IMG/VR virus record: IMGVR_UViG_3300042881_002943 | Coordinates: 1 to 30,952 of that record | Strand: one strand, 5' to 3' | Source: a virus | Length of the DNA stretch: 30,952 nt | Part shown: positions 7,175-14,826 of the stretch, in pieces | Layout of the letters: each line of letters opens with the position of its first letter | Position numbering within the stretch: position 1 is the stretch's first letter | Notes under the pieces: model-generated | Databases searched by the model: none | Seen by the model: only the letters and a program-made list of their open reading frames with translations | Told to the model about the DNA's origin: nothing | Translations under genes and position numbers: made by a program

Positions 7175-8128
7175 TTAGCTGTTATCCGTAAAGGTGATGG
7201 AAAACTCTCGGTCGTCTGTTTGTGCGTTGCGGTTGCACTGCCACTCAAGCTCGTCAGTTACTAGGCGGTTTCGGTCGCCTTCTTGAATGTTAATGATCTG
7301 GGCTTTAGGTGCCGCGAAGACAAACGACCCGTTTCCAGTAGCACTGGCTAGCCCGATCGATAGCGATGCCTCTAGCCTGGCAAGCCAGTTGGTGTAGCTT
7401 GGCCGCGTGGCAACTAGCTTTGCCTCTGGGTTGGCGGTAACCATCGGCTTGCGGTTGGTGATGAGTGCCGAGTGAAAGCCGCTGGCATCCGTGGCACATT
7501 CACGCATCATAATTTCGTTGCCGAGGTCGATGGTTGCCGTCTCATAGCAAAGAGCGATCGAGTTGAAGCTAGCCTGTACGCCAGCCGCCCGCAGTGGCAT
7601 TTCAGCAGTCGGCGTTTCGAATCCAGGATAGGTCGGGTCGATGATTGCCGAGTCTGTAGGCGTCACCCAAATCCCGGTAAACGTCCACTCGATGGTAGCT
7701 CGCTTGCCAGTTGCCAAGTTGATCTTGAACGTGCCAGCAGCTCCGCGAATCGACTTAAACATACCGTCCTGATAGCAGCCAATCGTCAGCGTCTTAACGT
7801 CGCTGCCAGGTGCTGCCGTCTTTGGGTACCATACGCCAGTATCCTTGACCAATCCGCAAGCTGGGAAAAACGTCGTCACCCATGATGGATCGCCGGTGCC
7901 GTCCCAGCTTATGTCTGTCTTGAAGCTAGCAGTACCCTTGTACCCTCCAGGCACGCTTGCCAGATAGCCAAACGAGCCTTGCCCTTCTCGCTCCTCGAAT
8001 TCAATCTCGGGCTGGATCATGACATCGTAGGCATTGAATGCAGCCTCGCTAGCAGTCAGGGACTCAGCCGTCCCGACAGTCGCTTCGACTTTGGCGGCAA
8101 GCACTCTTTTTCGTTTTAGCAGCGTCAT
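7175..8128 (-). CDS. Major tail tube protein (317 aa)
   Basis: AAGGGA is well placed before the ATG. The product begins MTLLKRKRVLAAKVEATVGT, matching the typical 'kvEatyGTa' opening of siphovirus tail tube proteins. It continues with a beta-rich body containing 'FEEREGQGSFGYLASVPGGY' and 'KGTASFKTDISWDGTG', again typical of this family, which polymerises into the tail tube. It sits between the gpZ-like protein and the tail chaperone, as in lambda (gpV). The length is slightly larger than gpV (246 aa), with an extended C-terminal part ending in a strand (DDREFSITFTDNS). Confidence 0.8.
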   Translation of the reverse strand: MTLLKRKRVLAAKVEATVGTAESLTASEAAFNAYDVMIQPEIEFEEREGQGSFGYLASVPGGYKGTASFKTDISWDGTGDPSWVTTFFPACGLVKDTGVWYPKTAAPGSDVKTLTIGCYQDGMFKSIRGAAGTFKINLATGKRATIEWTFTGIWVTPTDSAIIDPTYPGFETPTAEMPLRAAGVQASFNSIALCYETATIDLGNEIMMRECATDASGFHSALITNRKPMVTANPEAKLVATRPSYTNWLARLEASLSIGLASATGNGSFVFAAPKAQIINIQEGDRNRLVTDELEWQCNRNAQTDDREFSITFTDNS

Positions 8129-8137
8129 GATTTTCCC

Positions 8138-8713
8138 TTATATCTTGCCTTCCAATTCAAGTTCAATTTTGCGAATGCGACGATCAATTTCGTATGCGAA
8201 CCGTTTTTTCGTTTCTTTAACAGTCGGTGCCAGGTGATTGTTTTTAGTAAATGCTCCGTACGCAGAAGGCCCTCGCAAGAGAATAATTGGCAGCCTTTTT
8301 TTGCCGAGTCTCTTAAAGGCGTGCCCCTTGAATCTTACTAAGGACACTCCAGGTTTTGGCCCCATAAACGCATGAGGAATCAAGATTGATTTTCCGGATT
8401 TTCTTACCTTGACTTTGACGCCACCATCTTTTTGCTCTGGCTTAAAATGCTTGATGCTATACCTGAAACCTTTTTTCAAAATGACTTCAGTTTGTGGCAT
8501 TGCTGCCGTTGCCCGCTTTCCAATAATTCCTTTTTTTATTTCACGCTGAGTTAAATTCACCTCAATTGCAATTAGCTTAGCAATCTTGGACTTTGTCATT
8601 TTGGCCGTTTCATTGACGGCAACTGCTAGCTCTCTCTTTATTTTCTTTGCGTTGTTTTCTAGCAACGAAGAAAGCTTGCGGATCTTTTCTTTGTCAACCG
8701 AAATATTGATCAT
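8138..8713 (-). CDS. GpZ-like minor tail protein (191 aa)
   Basis: It is a strongly basic protein of the lambda gpZ/prophage minor tail Z type. An N-terminal helix with 'ELAVAVNETAKMTKSKIAK' is followed by 'EVNLTQREIKKGIIGKRATA', a gpZ hallmark (RAxxKALNRTA..., ...xxxxxRixxxRAT). A beta segment follows (KSILIPHAFMGP, then VSLVRFKGHAFKRLGKKRLP) and finally 'LRGPSAYGAF'. gpZ-type proteins act at the head-proximal end of the tail during completion. The ATG overlaps the previous stop (ATGA). Base composition is more AT-rich than in the neighbouring genes. Confidence 0.8.
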   Translation of the reverse strand: MINISVDKEKIRKLSSLLENNAKKIKRELAVAVNETAKMTKSKIAKLIAIEVNLTQREIKKGIIGKRATAAMPQTEVILKKGFRYSIKHFKPEQKDGGVKVKVRKSGKSILIPHAFMGPKPGVSLVRFKGHAFKRLGKKRLPIILLRGPSAYGAFTKNNHLAPTVKETKKRFAYEIDRRIRKIELELEGKI

Positions 8714-9204
8714 AGTCTCGTCGCGTAGGGATCTAGTTCAGAGACTCGGTATAGCACAGTTAGCGGCAGGTTTACGCCATCAATCCCGCCGTCGGCGTTG
8801 ATAAGCTCTTTCGCCTTCCATGCCGCATCGATCGCGTTGCCATCAAAGGTATGCCAGGTAGCCGCTGGGATGCAGACCGCCTTTTGAACGTCGGCCGCAA
8901 ACTGCGAAACCTCTTGATCAATCGCGGTGCTGCTGTTTTCGTCGGTAAGCAAATGGCAATGAATGTTGAACGTCAGCTCACGGGCAAGCCCGACTGGGTT
9001 GCCTGGATACATTAGTTCGTCAACTTCCACCGTCTCGCCCATCGTCAACACAATTTGCAAATGGTCTGGAGTAAAGTTGCCTAAGCGGGTCGGCCGTATA
9101 ACCGATCGAACTTTGGTTTGATAGCTCGTGCTGCTAAGCATCAGTCGAAGCCGGCGATATAGTTCGCGAGCAATTCGCTCTTCGACTGTATACGTCAGCG
9201 GCAT
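8710..9204 (-). CDS. Putative tail completion or terminator protein (164 aa)
   Basis: Position between a gpFII-like joiner and gpZ-like protein corresponds to the neck/tail completion gene cluster. The product starts MPLTYTVEERIARELYRRLR and contains 'HLQIVLTMGETVEVDELMYP' and 'ELTFNIHCHLLTDENS', a helix-then-beta layout with 'FNIHCHL' resembling tail terminator proteins such as lambda gpU. It overlaps the upstream gene by 10 nt and the next by ATGA. The exact homology is not certain. Confidence 0.6.
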   Translation of the reverse strand: MPLTYTVEERIARELYRRLRLMLSSTSYQTKVRSVIRPTRLGNFTPDHLQIVLTMGETVEVDELMYPGNPVGLARELTFNIHCHLLTDENSSTAIDQEVSQFAADVQKAVCIPAATWHTFDGNAIDAAWKAKELINADGGIDGVNLPLTVLYRVSELDPYATRL

Positions 9205-9542
9205 TCGAGCACCAGCATTCCTTCGTCGTGGCCAAGTAGCTTGAGGATGGAACGCTTGCTGGCCTGCTGGCCTACCCTGACAGCGAACTCTAAGGCATCG
9301 CCGCCAAGGTTTAGCTCGTGGCTTGCAATCCCAGTTTCCGAGTTGTTGGCAACGTGGATTTCAAACACAGGCAGGACAGAATCGCCATCCTCTGGCAGTA
9401 CTGCAAGCTGTTCGCGAAGAACAACCGCATTAATCGTCCTTGCCTCGCCGGCACGCGGGTAATACGTAACCGGCTCGGCAAAGTCGTCGGCGTTGCAGAA
9501 CACGCTATCGGCATCAGCCTGGATCGTGTCGTGCAGCGTCAT
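9195..9542 (-). CDS. GpFII-like head-tail joining protein (115 aa)
   Basis: A short protein with 'FCNADDFAEPVTYYPR' near the N-terminus followed by 'ARTINAVVLREQL'. This fits the head-tail joining family (gpFII-like: '..f...eFaE.v.Y...g....I.aiv..'). The second half has 'VFEIHVANNSETGIAS' and 'ILKLLGHDEGMLVLECR', also typical. The protein joins the completed head to the tail. It starts 2 nt after the decoration-like gene. Confidence 0.75.
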   Translation of the reverse strand: MTLHDTIQADADSVFCNADDFAEPVTYYPRAGEARTINAVVLREQLAVLPEDGDSVLPVFEIHVANNSETGIASHELNLGGDALEFAVRVGQQASKRSILKLLGHDEGMLVLECR

Positions 9543-9544
9543 GA

Positions 9545-10210
9545 TTATCGCTTCGACTCTACGCGAACGTAGTCGATAGTCACCGCGTCAGTGTTGGAAC
9601 TGGAGGTCTTCTGGATCTGGAAGAACGGTTGCAGGCTTCCGGTGGCTTCGCCCATGTCAAAGGTCGTCGAAGCTGCAACGCGATCGCCGTCGATTGAGAA
9701 TCTCACGTCGTTCTTGCCGGCCGTAAAGTCGATGACGAACTCCTTATAGGTCGTCGCCAAAGTCTTTCCGGTTGCCTTGTCGTCCAAGTCTAAGACGTTG
9801 TCATCGGTCTCGACAACGACAGCGGTCGTCGAGGTCGCACCGACCATCTTGAACTGAACGTTGTTGGTGGTGCTGTCGGTGTCGTCAGCACGATTCGACT
9901 GCAAACCCCAAACGATCGTGGTGCCAGAGGTACAACCAGATACCTTGACGCGTGCTTCGTACCGCTGAATGTTGTCGATGTCGAAGCAAAGCTTGTTACC
10001 AAAGTCCAAGCAGACGTTTTGAACTTCGCCAGTCGATTCCAGCGTCAAAGCCACTTCGCCAGTGGCAGAAGGGGTCACGCTTGCGTAGGTCGGAGTTCCA
10101 CTGGAGGAGGTGTCGGTCACCTTCCAGAAGCCTTCGCCAACCGTTGCGGCGTACGTTTGACCGCCGAAGAAGTCATCCTCAAAAATCGCGAAATCTCGAA
10201 TACCAGCCAT
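9545..10210 (-). CDS. Beta-rich capsid-associated protein, possible decoration protein (221 aa)
   Basis: AAAGG precedes the ATG. The sequence suggests a jelly-roll or lectin-like fold: 'FEDDFFGGQTYAATVGEGFW' at the N-terminus, 'LDFGNKLCFDIDNIQRYEAR' and a C-terminal 'FFQIQKTSSSNTDAVTIDYV'. These are patterns of concanavalin-like beta sandwiches. Its position immediately after the capsid gene, behind a terminator, fits a head decoration protein. Many tailed-phage decoration proteins are smaller, so a receptor or surface binding role is an alternative. It is probably expressed at a different level than the capsid fusion. Confidence 0.55.
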   Translation of the reverse strand: MAGIRDFAIFEDDFFGGQTYAATVGEGFWKVTDTSSSGTPTYASVTPSATGEVALTLESTGEVQNVCLDFGNKLCFDIDNIQRYEARVKVSGCTSGTTIVWGLQSNRADDTDSTTNNVQFKMVGATSTTAVVVETDDNVLDLDDKATGKTLATTYKEFVIDFTAGKNDVRFSIDGDRVAASTTFDMGEATGSLQPFFQIQKTSSSNTDAVTIDYVRVESKR

Positions 10211-10247
10211 TTTATTTGAACCTTTGTTGTGAGTTGTTGTGTTGCCG

Positions 10248-10277
10248 AAAAGCCCGCCGCCCAGTTAGGCAGCGGGC
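10248..10277 (-). terminator. Intrinsic terminator after the capsid gene
   Basis: Read on the minus strand, GCCCGCTGCC at 10277-10268 pairs over 10 positions (one G-T wobble) with GGCGGCGGGC at 10261-10252. The loop is 6 nt and TTTT follows at 10251-10248. It begins 18 nt after the stop of the protease-capsid fusion and precedes the decoration-like gene, so it should reduce transcription of the neck and tail genes relative to the capsid. Confidence 0.8.
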
Positions 10278-10295
10278 AGAGAGTTAGCCGTCAGA

Positions 10296-12518
10296 TCAGG
10301 CAGAGTTGCGGAACAAGCCACGCCAATCGATGGCCTTCACGCCGAAGGTCTGGCGAACCTTGTACTTGTAGGTGTCCGTCGCGAAGTCCCACTCGCTCTC
10401 GAGGACTGGCGATTCCTCGCCGCTCAAGAAGCAAAGTTCGACGGTGTCGATCTGGGCTGGGTCGGCGGCTAGATACCAGTTCGTGGTTGAGGCACCATCA
10501 AGCTGCGGCTCAACGATCACATTGAGCGAGCGAGCACCGCCAGGGCCGTAGATGTTGGCCGTGTTGGCGTTACCAGCAGCACTTCCGCCGGCGGCAGGGT
10601 CGGCAGTCGAAGCCATCAACTGCAAGGCTTCCGCCGAGTAGTTGGCCGGCACGATCAAGAAGCGAGGCACAATGCCGAGAATGGCATCGGAGCTGATGCC
10701 CTTTTGCAGCATCATCTTTTCGAAGCCAGTCGACAGCGTTGCAACCGCTGGAGCAGCAGCACTGCCCGAGGTGTTGTCGCCGGATGCGTGCGAAGAAGAG
10801 AACAAAGAGAAACCATCGCCCATGGTTGGGTTGCTGGTCAGCACTTCGTAAACCTTCTTATTCTGCATCCGCCGAGCAGCGTTGCCGTGCATGGCTGGGA
10901 TGCGGCTGATGGCGTCAAGGTCATCGTTGACGACCGTTTCCCAAGACACGGTGAACAAGGCACCGTACTTTTGGACGCTGTAGGATTCCTTCGAATCGCC
11001 GACGCTCTTCTCGGGATACTCCTTGCCTTCCGGAACCATTTCCAAGTTAGGCGATTCGCCGAACCGGATACGGTGGATGGCCTTGAAGTCCTCAACGCTT
11101 GGAGCTTGGCGAGCCCATTGCGACCAAGAGTAGATCGCTTCGTCATAAGCAGCCAGCAACGTTTTGTTGGCGGCATCCAACAGCAGGTTGGTAAAGCTAC
11201 CGGTGGTGTGATAGGACTCGGATCGCTTGATATACCGCTCGCTGATTGAGCGGTTGCCCATCGCCGCCATCGCGATTTCGCGATTGCTCATCCGCTCGAC
11301 TGGGTAGCCAGCACGCGATAGGACAGCATACGCCAAGCGGTTGAGGCTCAAGCGTGCGAAGTCGTTGGCACCAGCAGCCGGGTTGTCAACTTTGTGTCGC
11401 TGAACTCGGGCACCTTGGTAGGAGCGAATCAGCAAGCCGTCGCGGACGGCGGCGTTAAACTTGTCATCTTCGGAAGCCGTGACCTTGATCTCGGCTCCAC
11501 CGACCGTTTGGCCGATCTCTTTGGTACTCATCTTTCGAAGGATCCTTTCGCGGGCGTCTTCAACGGATAAACCGGAATCGCAAAGCTCGTCAGCAAAGGC
11601 CCGCTCAAGCTTGGCAAGTTTGCAATCCTGGATGATGGTCTTTCGCCGCTTCGCGTCCGCGGTGAGGTGTCGCTTGACTTCCTCTTCCACGTCCATCGTT
11701 TTGGCGACAGGTTCGGTGGCGTCTTCGACTGGCTTGTCTTCCATGACTTCGCGTTTCGAAGCCTCAACAGGCTCGACTGGCAGAGATGCCATTTCGTCAG
11801 ATACTTCGCTCGCTTCTTCAGCGGCTTCGCTACCCATCATGCCGGCGACCCAAGCCAGGATCTGGTTGGGATCTTCCATGCCTTCGGGTAAGCCTTTCGC
11901 CTGCAAAGCGGCGAGCACTTGTGCATCGATCATTCGAGATGATTCCTTTCTTGCCGCTTCGAGATATGAGCGACGAACTGTTGAATAGTTGTCTGCCCCG
12001 CAAGCGACTAAGCTTGCATCCAAAGGCGTCCAACTCAGAACGATGTTTGCTGGGCCTTCAATGACGTTGCCAGCAGTTGTTCGGTACGTTTCGCCGCGTT
12101 GAACAAACCGCGTTTCAAGCGGTTCAGCGGTGATTGAGAAGTCTGTGAGATGCCCTTCAGAAAGCTTTGCGTAAGCTTCTTGCGATGCGGCATCCGACGC
12201 AAAGTAGGCATCGCCGCCGAACTCATCGCCGTCGACGTTGACATTGCGAAGGCTGCCGACGACATTGCGGATTGTGCTTTGATCGTGGCTATCGACGATT
12301 GGTAGTTGCGTGCGACCTGGCCGCATTCGCATCCCGTCCATCAGCAGCACTTCCTTGACAACCATTCCGCGATCGTCGTCGTAGCGAAGGACTGGCGTTT
12401 CAGTAGCAGTTACAACGCGAACTGATCGCCGAGTTGCGTCGGCGGTCGAGGCAACCACCGAGACTTCCCGCATGACGAGCGATGGCGTTTTGGCTGGCGG
12501 TAGCTTGCCCTTTTTCAT
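10296..12518 (-). CDS. Head maturation protease fused to scaffold and major capsid protein (740 aa)
   Basis: One reading frame carries three parts. Residues 1-190 resemble the S78/HK97-type prohead protease, with His78 in 'LPIVDSHDQ' and Ser128 in 'LTDFSITAEP' as likely catalytic residues. Residues about 215-340 are acidic and helical (EEASEVSDEMASLPVEPVEA), like a scaffold or delta domain. Residues about 345-740 resemble a Mu gpT-type or HK97-fold major capsid protein, ending 'FGVKAIDWRGLFRN'. The capsid would need to be cut free by its own protease. Separate genes are more usual. The ATG overlaps the portal stop (ATGA). Confidence 0.8.
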   Translation of the reverse strand: MKKGKLPPAKTPSLVMREVSVVASTADATRRSVRVVTATETPVLRYDDDRGMVVKEVLLMDGMRMRPGRTQLPIVDSHDQSTIRNVVGSLRNVNVDGDEFGGDAYFASDAASQEAYAKLSEGHLTDFSITAEPLETRFVQRGETYRTTAGNVIEGPANIVLSWTPLDASLVACGADNYSTVRRSYLEAARKESSRMIDAQVLAALQAKGLPEGMEDPNQILAWVAGMMGSEAAEEASEVSDEMASLPVEPVEASKREVMEDKPVEDATEPVAKTMDVEEEVKRHLTADAKRRKTIIQDCKLAKLERAFADELCDSGLSVEDARERILRKMSTKEIGQTVGGAEIKVTASEDDKFNAAVRDGLLIRSYQGARVQRHKVDNPAAGANDFARLSLNRLAYAVLSRAGYPVERMSNREIAMAAMGNRSISERYIKRSESYHTTGSFTNLLLDAANKTLLAAYDEAIYSWSQWARQAPSVEDFKAIHRIRFGESPNLEMVPEGKEYPEKSVGDSKESYSVQKYGALFTVSWETVVNDDLDAISRIPAMHGNAARRMQNKKVYEVLTSNPTMGDGFSLFSSSHASGDNTSGSAAAPAVATLSTGFEKMMLQKGISSDAILGIVPRFLIVPANYSAEALQLMASTADPAAGGSAAGNANTANIYGPGGARSLNVIVEPQLDGASTTNWYLAADPAQIDTVELCFLSGEESPVLESEWDFATDTYKYKVRQTFGVKAIDWRGLFRNSA

Positions 12519-14287
12519 GCGTCTACCTCGTCCATATTGGTTTCGATGGTTCCATCGCTTGCGTCGGCGATGAGTGCGTCGATGTTGGCTTGAGATAGAC
12601 CAAGCGTTGACAGCAGCACTGATGCCTTGGTCGAGGTGATCGAGCCATCAACCAAGCCAGACAGAACGTCTTCGATGGCCTTGCCGTTTCGCTTCCATTG
12701 CAGGCGAGACAAGCCCGCCATTTCGCCCGTACCGACTGCGGCTTGCTGCTCAGCCGGCGGTGCCGTAGCTGCAATCTGCATCTCCTCAGGTGTCAGCAGT
12801 CCGAGTTGCTTGCGTAGCCGTTCTTCCTTGGCTCTCTGATAGAAGACAGCCCGATAAGATCTGCCGCGGCTGCCCAGCTCCGTCTGGTAGTCCGACATAA
12901 ACGTCTTGATAGATTGCTCGGCTGAAGCTTGTTCCGATTGCGGATCGACCCATTCCCATTCTGGAGTCTGCCACTCCACTGGAGCGTACTTGCGACGGTC
13001 CTCTAGCAACTCGGCGGAAGTCGGGAACTCCTCCATCCCGGAGATTGCCGCAGCATCACAGAACGCGTCCCAGATAGGCTGGCACATGTGATTGAGCAGA
13101 TACCGCTGCCACCGACGAAATCGGCGGCGGTCTTCTAGCTGAGAGGTTCGCGAGGAAGAGTAGTTGGTTTTGCTGTAGTCGCGAGCCACGATCTCGTAGC
13201 TAAGCCCAGTACCAACCGCGATGCCTCGAAGCATCAGGCTGATCCACGGTTCGCTAGCCGAGTTTGGCCGGCCAGGGTTGGCCGACTCAATCGACTCATT
13301 CGGCCGCAGCCTCATTACCATCCCAGGCTGTAAGTACTCGTAGGCATTCCCGTCGGTGTCGACGGTGTCCTGATCGTTCGGAGCAAGCAGGCTGCCGATG
13401 GGCGTTTCGCTTTTGATGGCGACAGTGAAGCACGAGGCAACAGCCGAAGCTTGCAGCTCGTTGTCGACGTATACGCCTAGGTCTCGCAGCCAAGAGAGGA
13501 CGGGAGCAAACCAGCTAATCCCGCGAGTCTGTCCGATGCGGTCTCGGCGGAAGAGGTGCAAAACTTCGCTGGCTGGAATTCGCTCGGCGGTGCGGTGGAC
13601 GCTGTAAATGCCGTTGGGATGATCCGGATAGAGCCAGTAGGCAATGGGCTTGCCAAGGTCGTCCACCTCGACGCCGCGGATGATGCGGTTGCCAGTTTCG
13701 CGGCTAACGCGAGCATGATAAGTATCCTTATCGCCGGCGAGCCGGTCGGCTTCGATAAGCTCGAGAGCCAATGGGACGGGCCGAAGAATCCCGCGATGGG
13801 TTTTGCTCGGCGTGCGTACTAGGCGGATAAGGACTTCGCCAGCCTCGACAATTTCTCGCTGGCAAATCGACTGGATTTCGTCGAACGTGTATTGCCCGTT
13901 GATGTCGCAGACTTCGCACCATTCCCGCCAGGCCTTGTCGCGAGCCTCGTTGGTGTCCTCGATGTCGTCGCCTTCGGGAGTCTCATAGGTTGACTGGGCT
14001 TTGATTCCGCAGCCAACGACGCTCGAAACGATGGTGTCTACCACGCCCCAGGCATAGCTGTTGTTTCGCACCAGCTCGCGAGCCCAAGCACGCATCGAGT
14101 CGGCACCAAACGGGCCCAGCAATTCCTGGTCTGCCGATTGATTCTTCGGCTTGCGGTTGGCGGTCAGCCGGTTTGGCTCGGCCCCTTGATAGCTGCGGGC
14201 GATCCGCCGAGCTTGCATCCTGCGAAGCTTGGCAGCCGGTGCAAAGACGCCGATAAAGTTGTCGAGAACTTCGCCGATGCCAATCAT
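12515..14287 (-). CDS. Portal protein, lambda gpB family (590 aa)
   Basis: Recognised by the N-terminal 'AWARELVRNNSYAWGVVDTI' helix, where a long central body includes 'VVGCGIKAQS', 'IVEAGEVLIRLV', 'EADRL' and 'GVEVDDLGKPIAYWLY', and by the family-typical 'DYSKTNYSSSRTSQLEDRRR'. It forms the dodecameric DNA entry ring at one capsid vertex and docks the terminase. It is close to the expected length for gpB (533 aa), with an extended helical C-terminus. The start ATG overlaps the preceding TGA, and its own stop overlaps the capsid fusion start. Confidence 0.9.
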   Translation of the reverse strand: MIGIGEVLDNFIGVFAPAAKLRRMQARRIARSYQGAEPNRLTANRKPKNQSADQELLGPFGADSMRAWARELVRNNSYAWGVVDTIVSSVVGCGIKAQSTYETPEGDDIEDTNEARDKAWREWCEVCDINGQYTFDEIQSICQREIVEAGEVLIRLVRTPSKTHRGILRPVPLALELIEADRLAGDKDTYHARVSRETGNRIIRGVEVDDLGKPIAYWLYPDHPNGIYSVHRTAERIPASEVLHLFRRDRIGQTRGISWFAPVLSWLRDLGVYVDNELQASAVASCFTVAIKSETPIGSLLAPNDQDTVDTDGNAYEYLQPGMVMRLRPNESIESANPGRPNSASEPWISLMLRGIAVGTGLSYEIVARDYSKTNYSSSRTSQLEDRRRFRRWQRYLLNHMCQPIWDAFCDAAAISGMEEFPTSAELLEDRRKYAPVEWQTPEWEWVDPQSEQASAEQSIKTFMSDYQTELGSRGRSYRAVFYQRAKEERLRKQLGLLTPEEMQIAATAPPAEQQAAVGTGEMAGLSRLQWKRNGKAIEDVLSGLVDGSITSTKASVLLSTLGLSQANIDALIADASDGTIETNMDEVDA

Positions 14288-14499
14288 GCGGATGGTTTCC
14301 CCATCTTGGCGAGGCGGAAAGCACCGCTGCCGTTCTCGCGTTGAACGGCAAAGAGAAGCTGATTGCGTTGCTCGAAAAGCGTGTTTAGATCGAGCTTCGT
14401 TACGCTGCGGCTGCCAATGTTGTAAGACGAAGCACCGCCGGTAAGGAGTGCTTCGATTGCCGCGTCAATCTGTGCTAGAAGATCTGCTGCCGATGCCAT
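14284..14499 (-). CDS. GpW-like head-tail joining protein (71 aa)
   Basis: A small helical protein beginning MASAADLLAQIDAAIEALLT, followed by 'SYNIGSRSVTKLDL' and 'LNTLFEQRNQLLFA'. This matches the layout of lambda gpW/DUF-type small neck proteins that lie between large terminase and portal. I place the start at the ATG at 14499. An upstream in-frame ATG at 14526 adds a Cys/His extension (MPCACHLDG) absent from the family pattern. No strong ribosome binding site is visible for either. Confidence 0.75.
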   Translation of the reverse strand: MASAADLLAQIDAAIEALLTGGASSYNIGSRSVTKLDLNTLFEQRNQLLFAVQRENGSGAFRLAKMGKPSA

Positions 14500-14541
14500 G
14501 CCATCAAGATGGCAAGCACATGGCAATTACTATACAGCTAT

Positions 14542-14559
14542 TTACAATTGCAATTGTAA
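14542..14559. promoter_or_regulatory. Perfect 18-bp palindrome, possible operator
   Basis: TTACAATTGCAATTGTAA is a perfect inverted repeat with no unpaired centre, in the 72-bp gap between the zinc-ribbon gene and the gpW-like gene. The surrounding DNA is AT-rich relative to neighbours. This is the usual form of a dimeric repressor or other two-fold DNA-binding protein site. No T-tract follows a hairpin, so a terminator is unlikely. Confidence 0.5.
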
Positions 14560-14571
14560 CGGACGAAAAAA

Positions 14572-14826
14572 CTACGGGCCTTCTTGTGCCCAGGTGTTGC
14601 CGCAAAAGCCGCACTTGCAATATCGCACCTTGCCGTGCTTGGCGTAGACTCGGGAGTAGTTTGTTCGCGGTGGTCGCTTGGCTGCACACATGGAGCAGTC
14701 CCGAGGGACGAACTCGCGAGGCTTTGGCTCGTCAATCAGACGAACGTCCGGCGTTGGCTCAAGCCGTGTCTCCATTGGGATCTGCAGCCGATGTTCTCGC
14801 TTCCTCTTTGCCATTGTTTTCACCAT
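14572..14826 (-). CDS. Small zinc-ribbon protein (84 aa)
   Basis: The C-terminal half has two Cys pairs, 'DCSMCAAKRP' and 'YCKCGFCGNTW', spaced as in a zinc ribbon. The N-terminus is basic (MVKTMAKRKREHR), suggesting nucleic-acid binding. It overlaps the end of the large terminase. Small zinc-ribbon proteins are common next to terminases in phages, but the function is not known. The start could be the ATG at 14826 or the one at 14814. Confidence 0.65.
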   Translation of the reverse strand: MVKTMAKRKREHRLQIPMETRLEPTPDVRLIDEPKPREFVPRDCSMCAAKRPPRTNYSRVYAKHGKVRYCKCGFCGNTWAQEGP

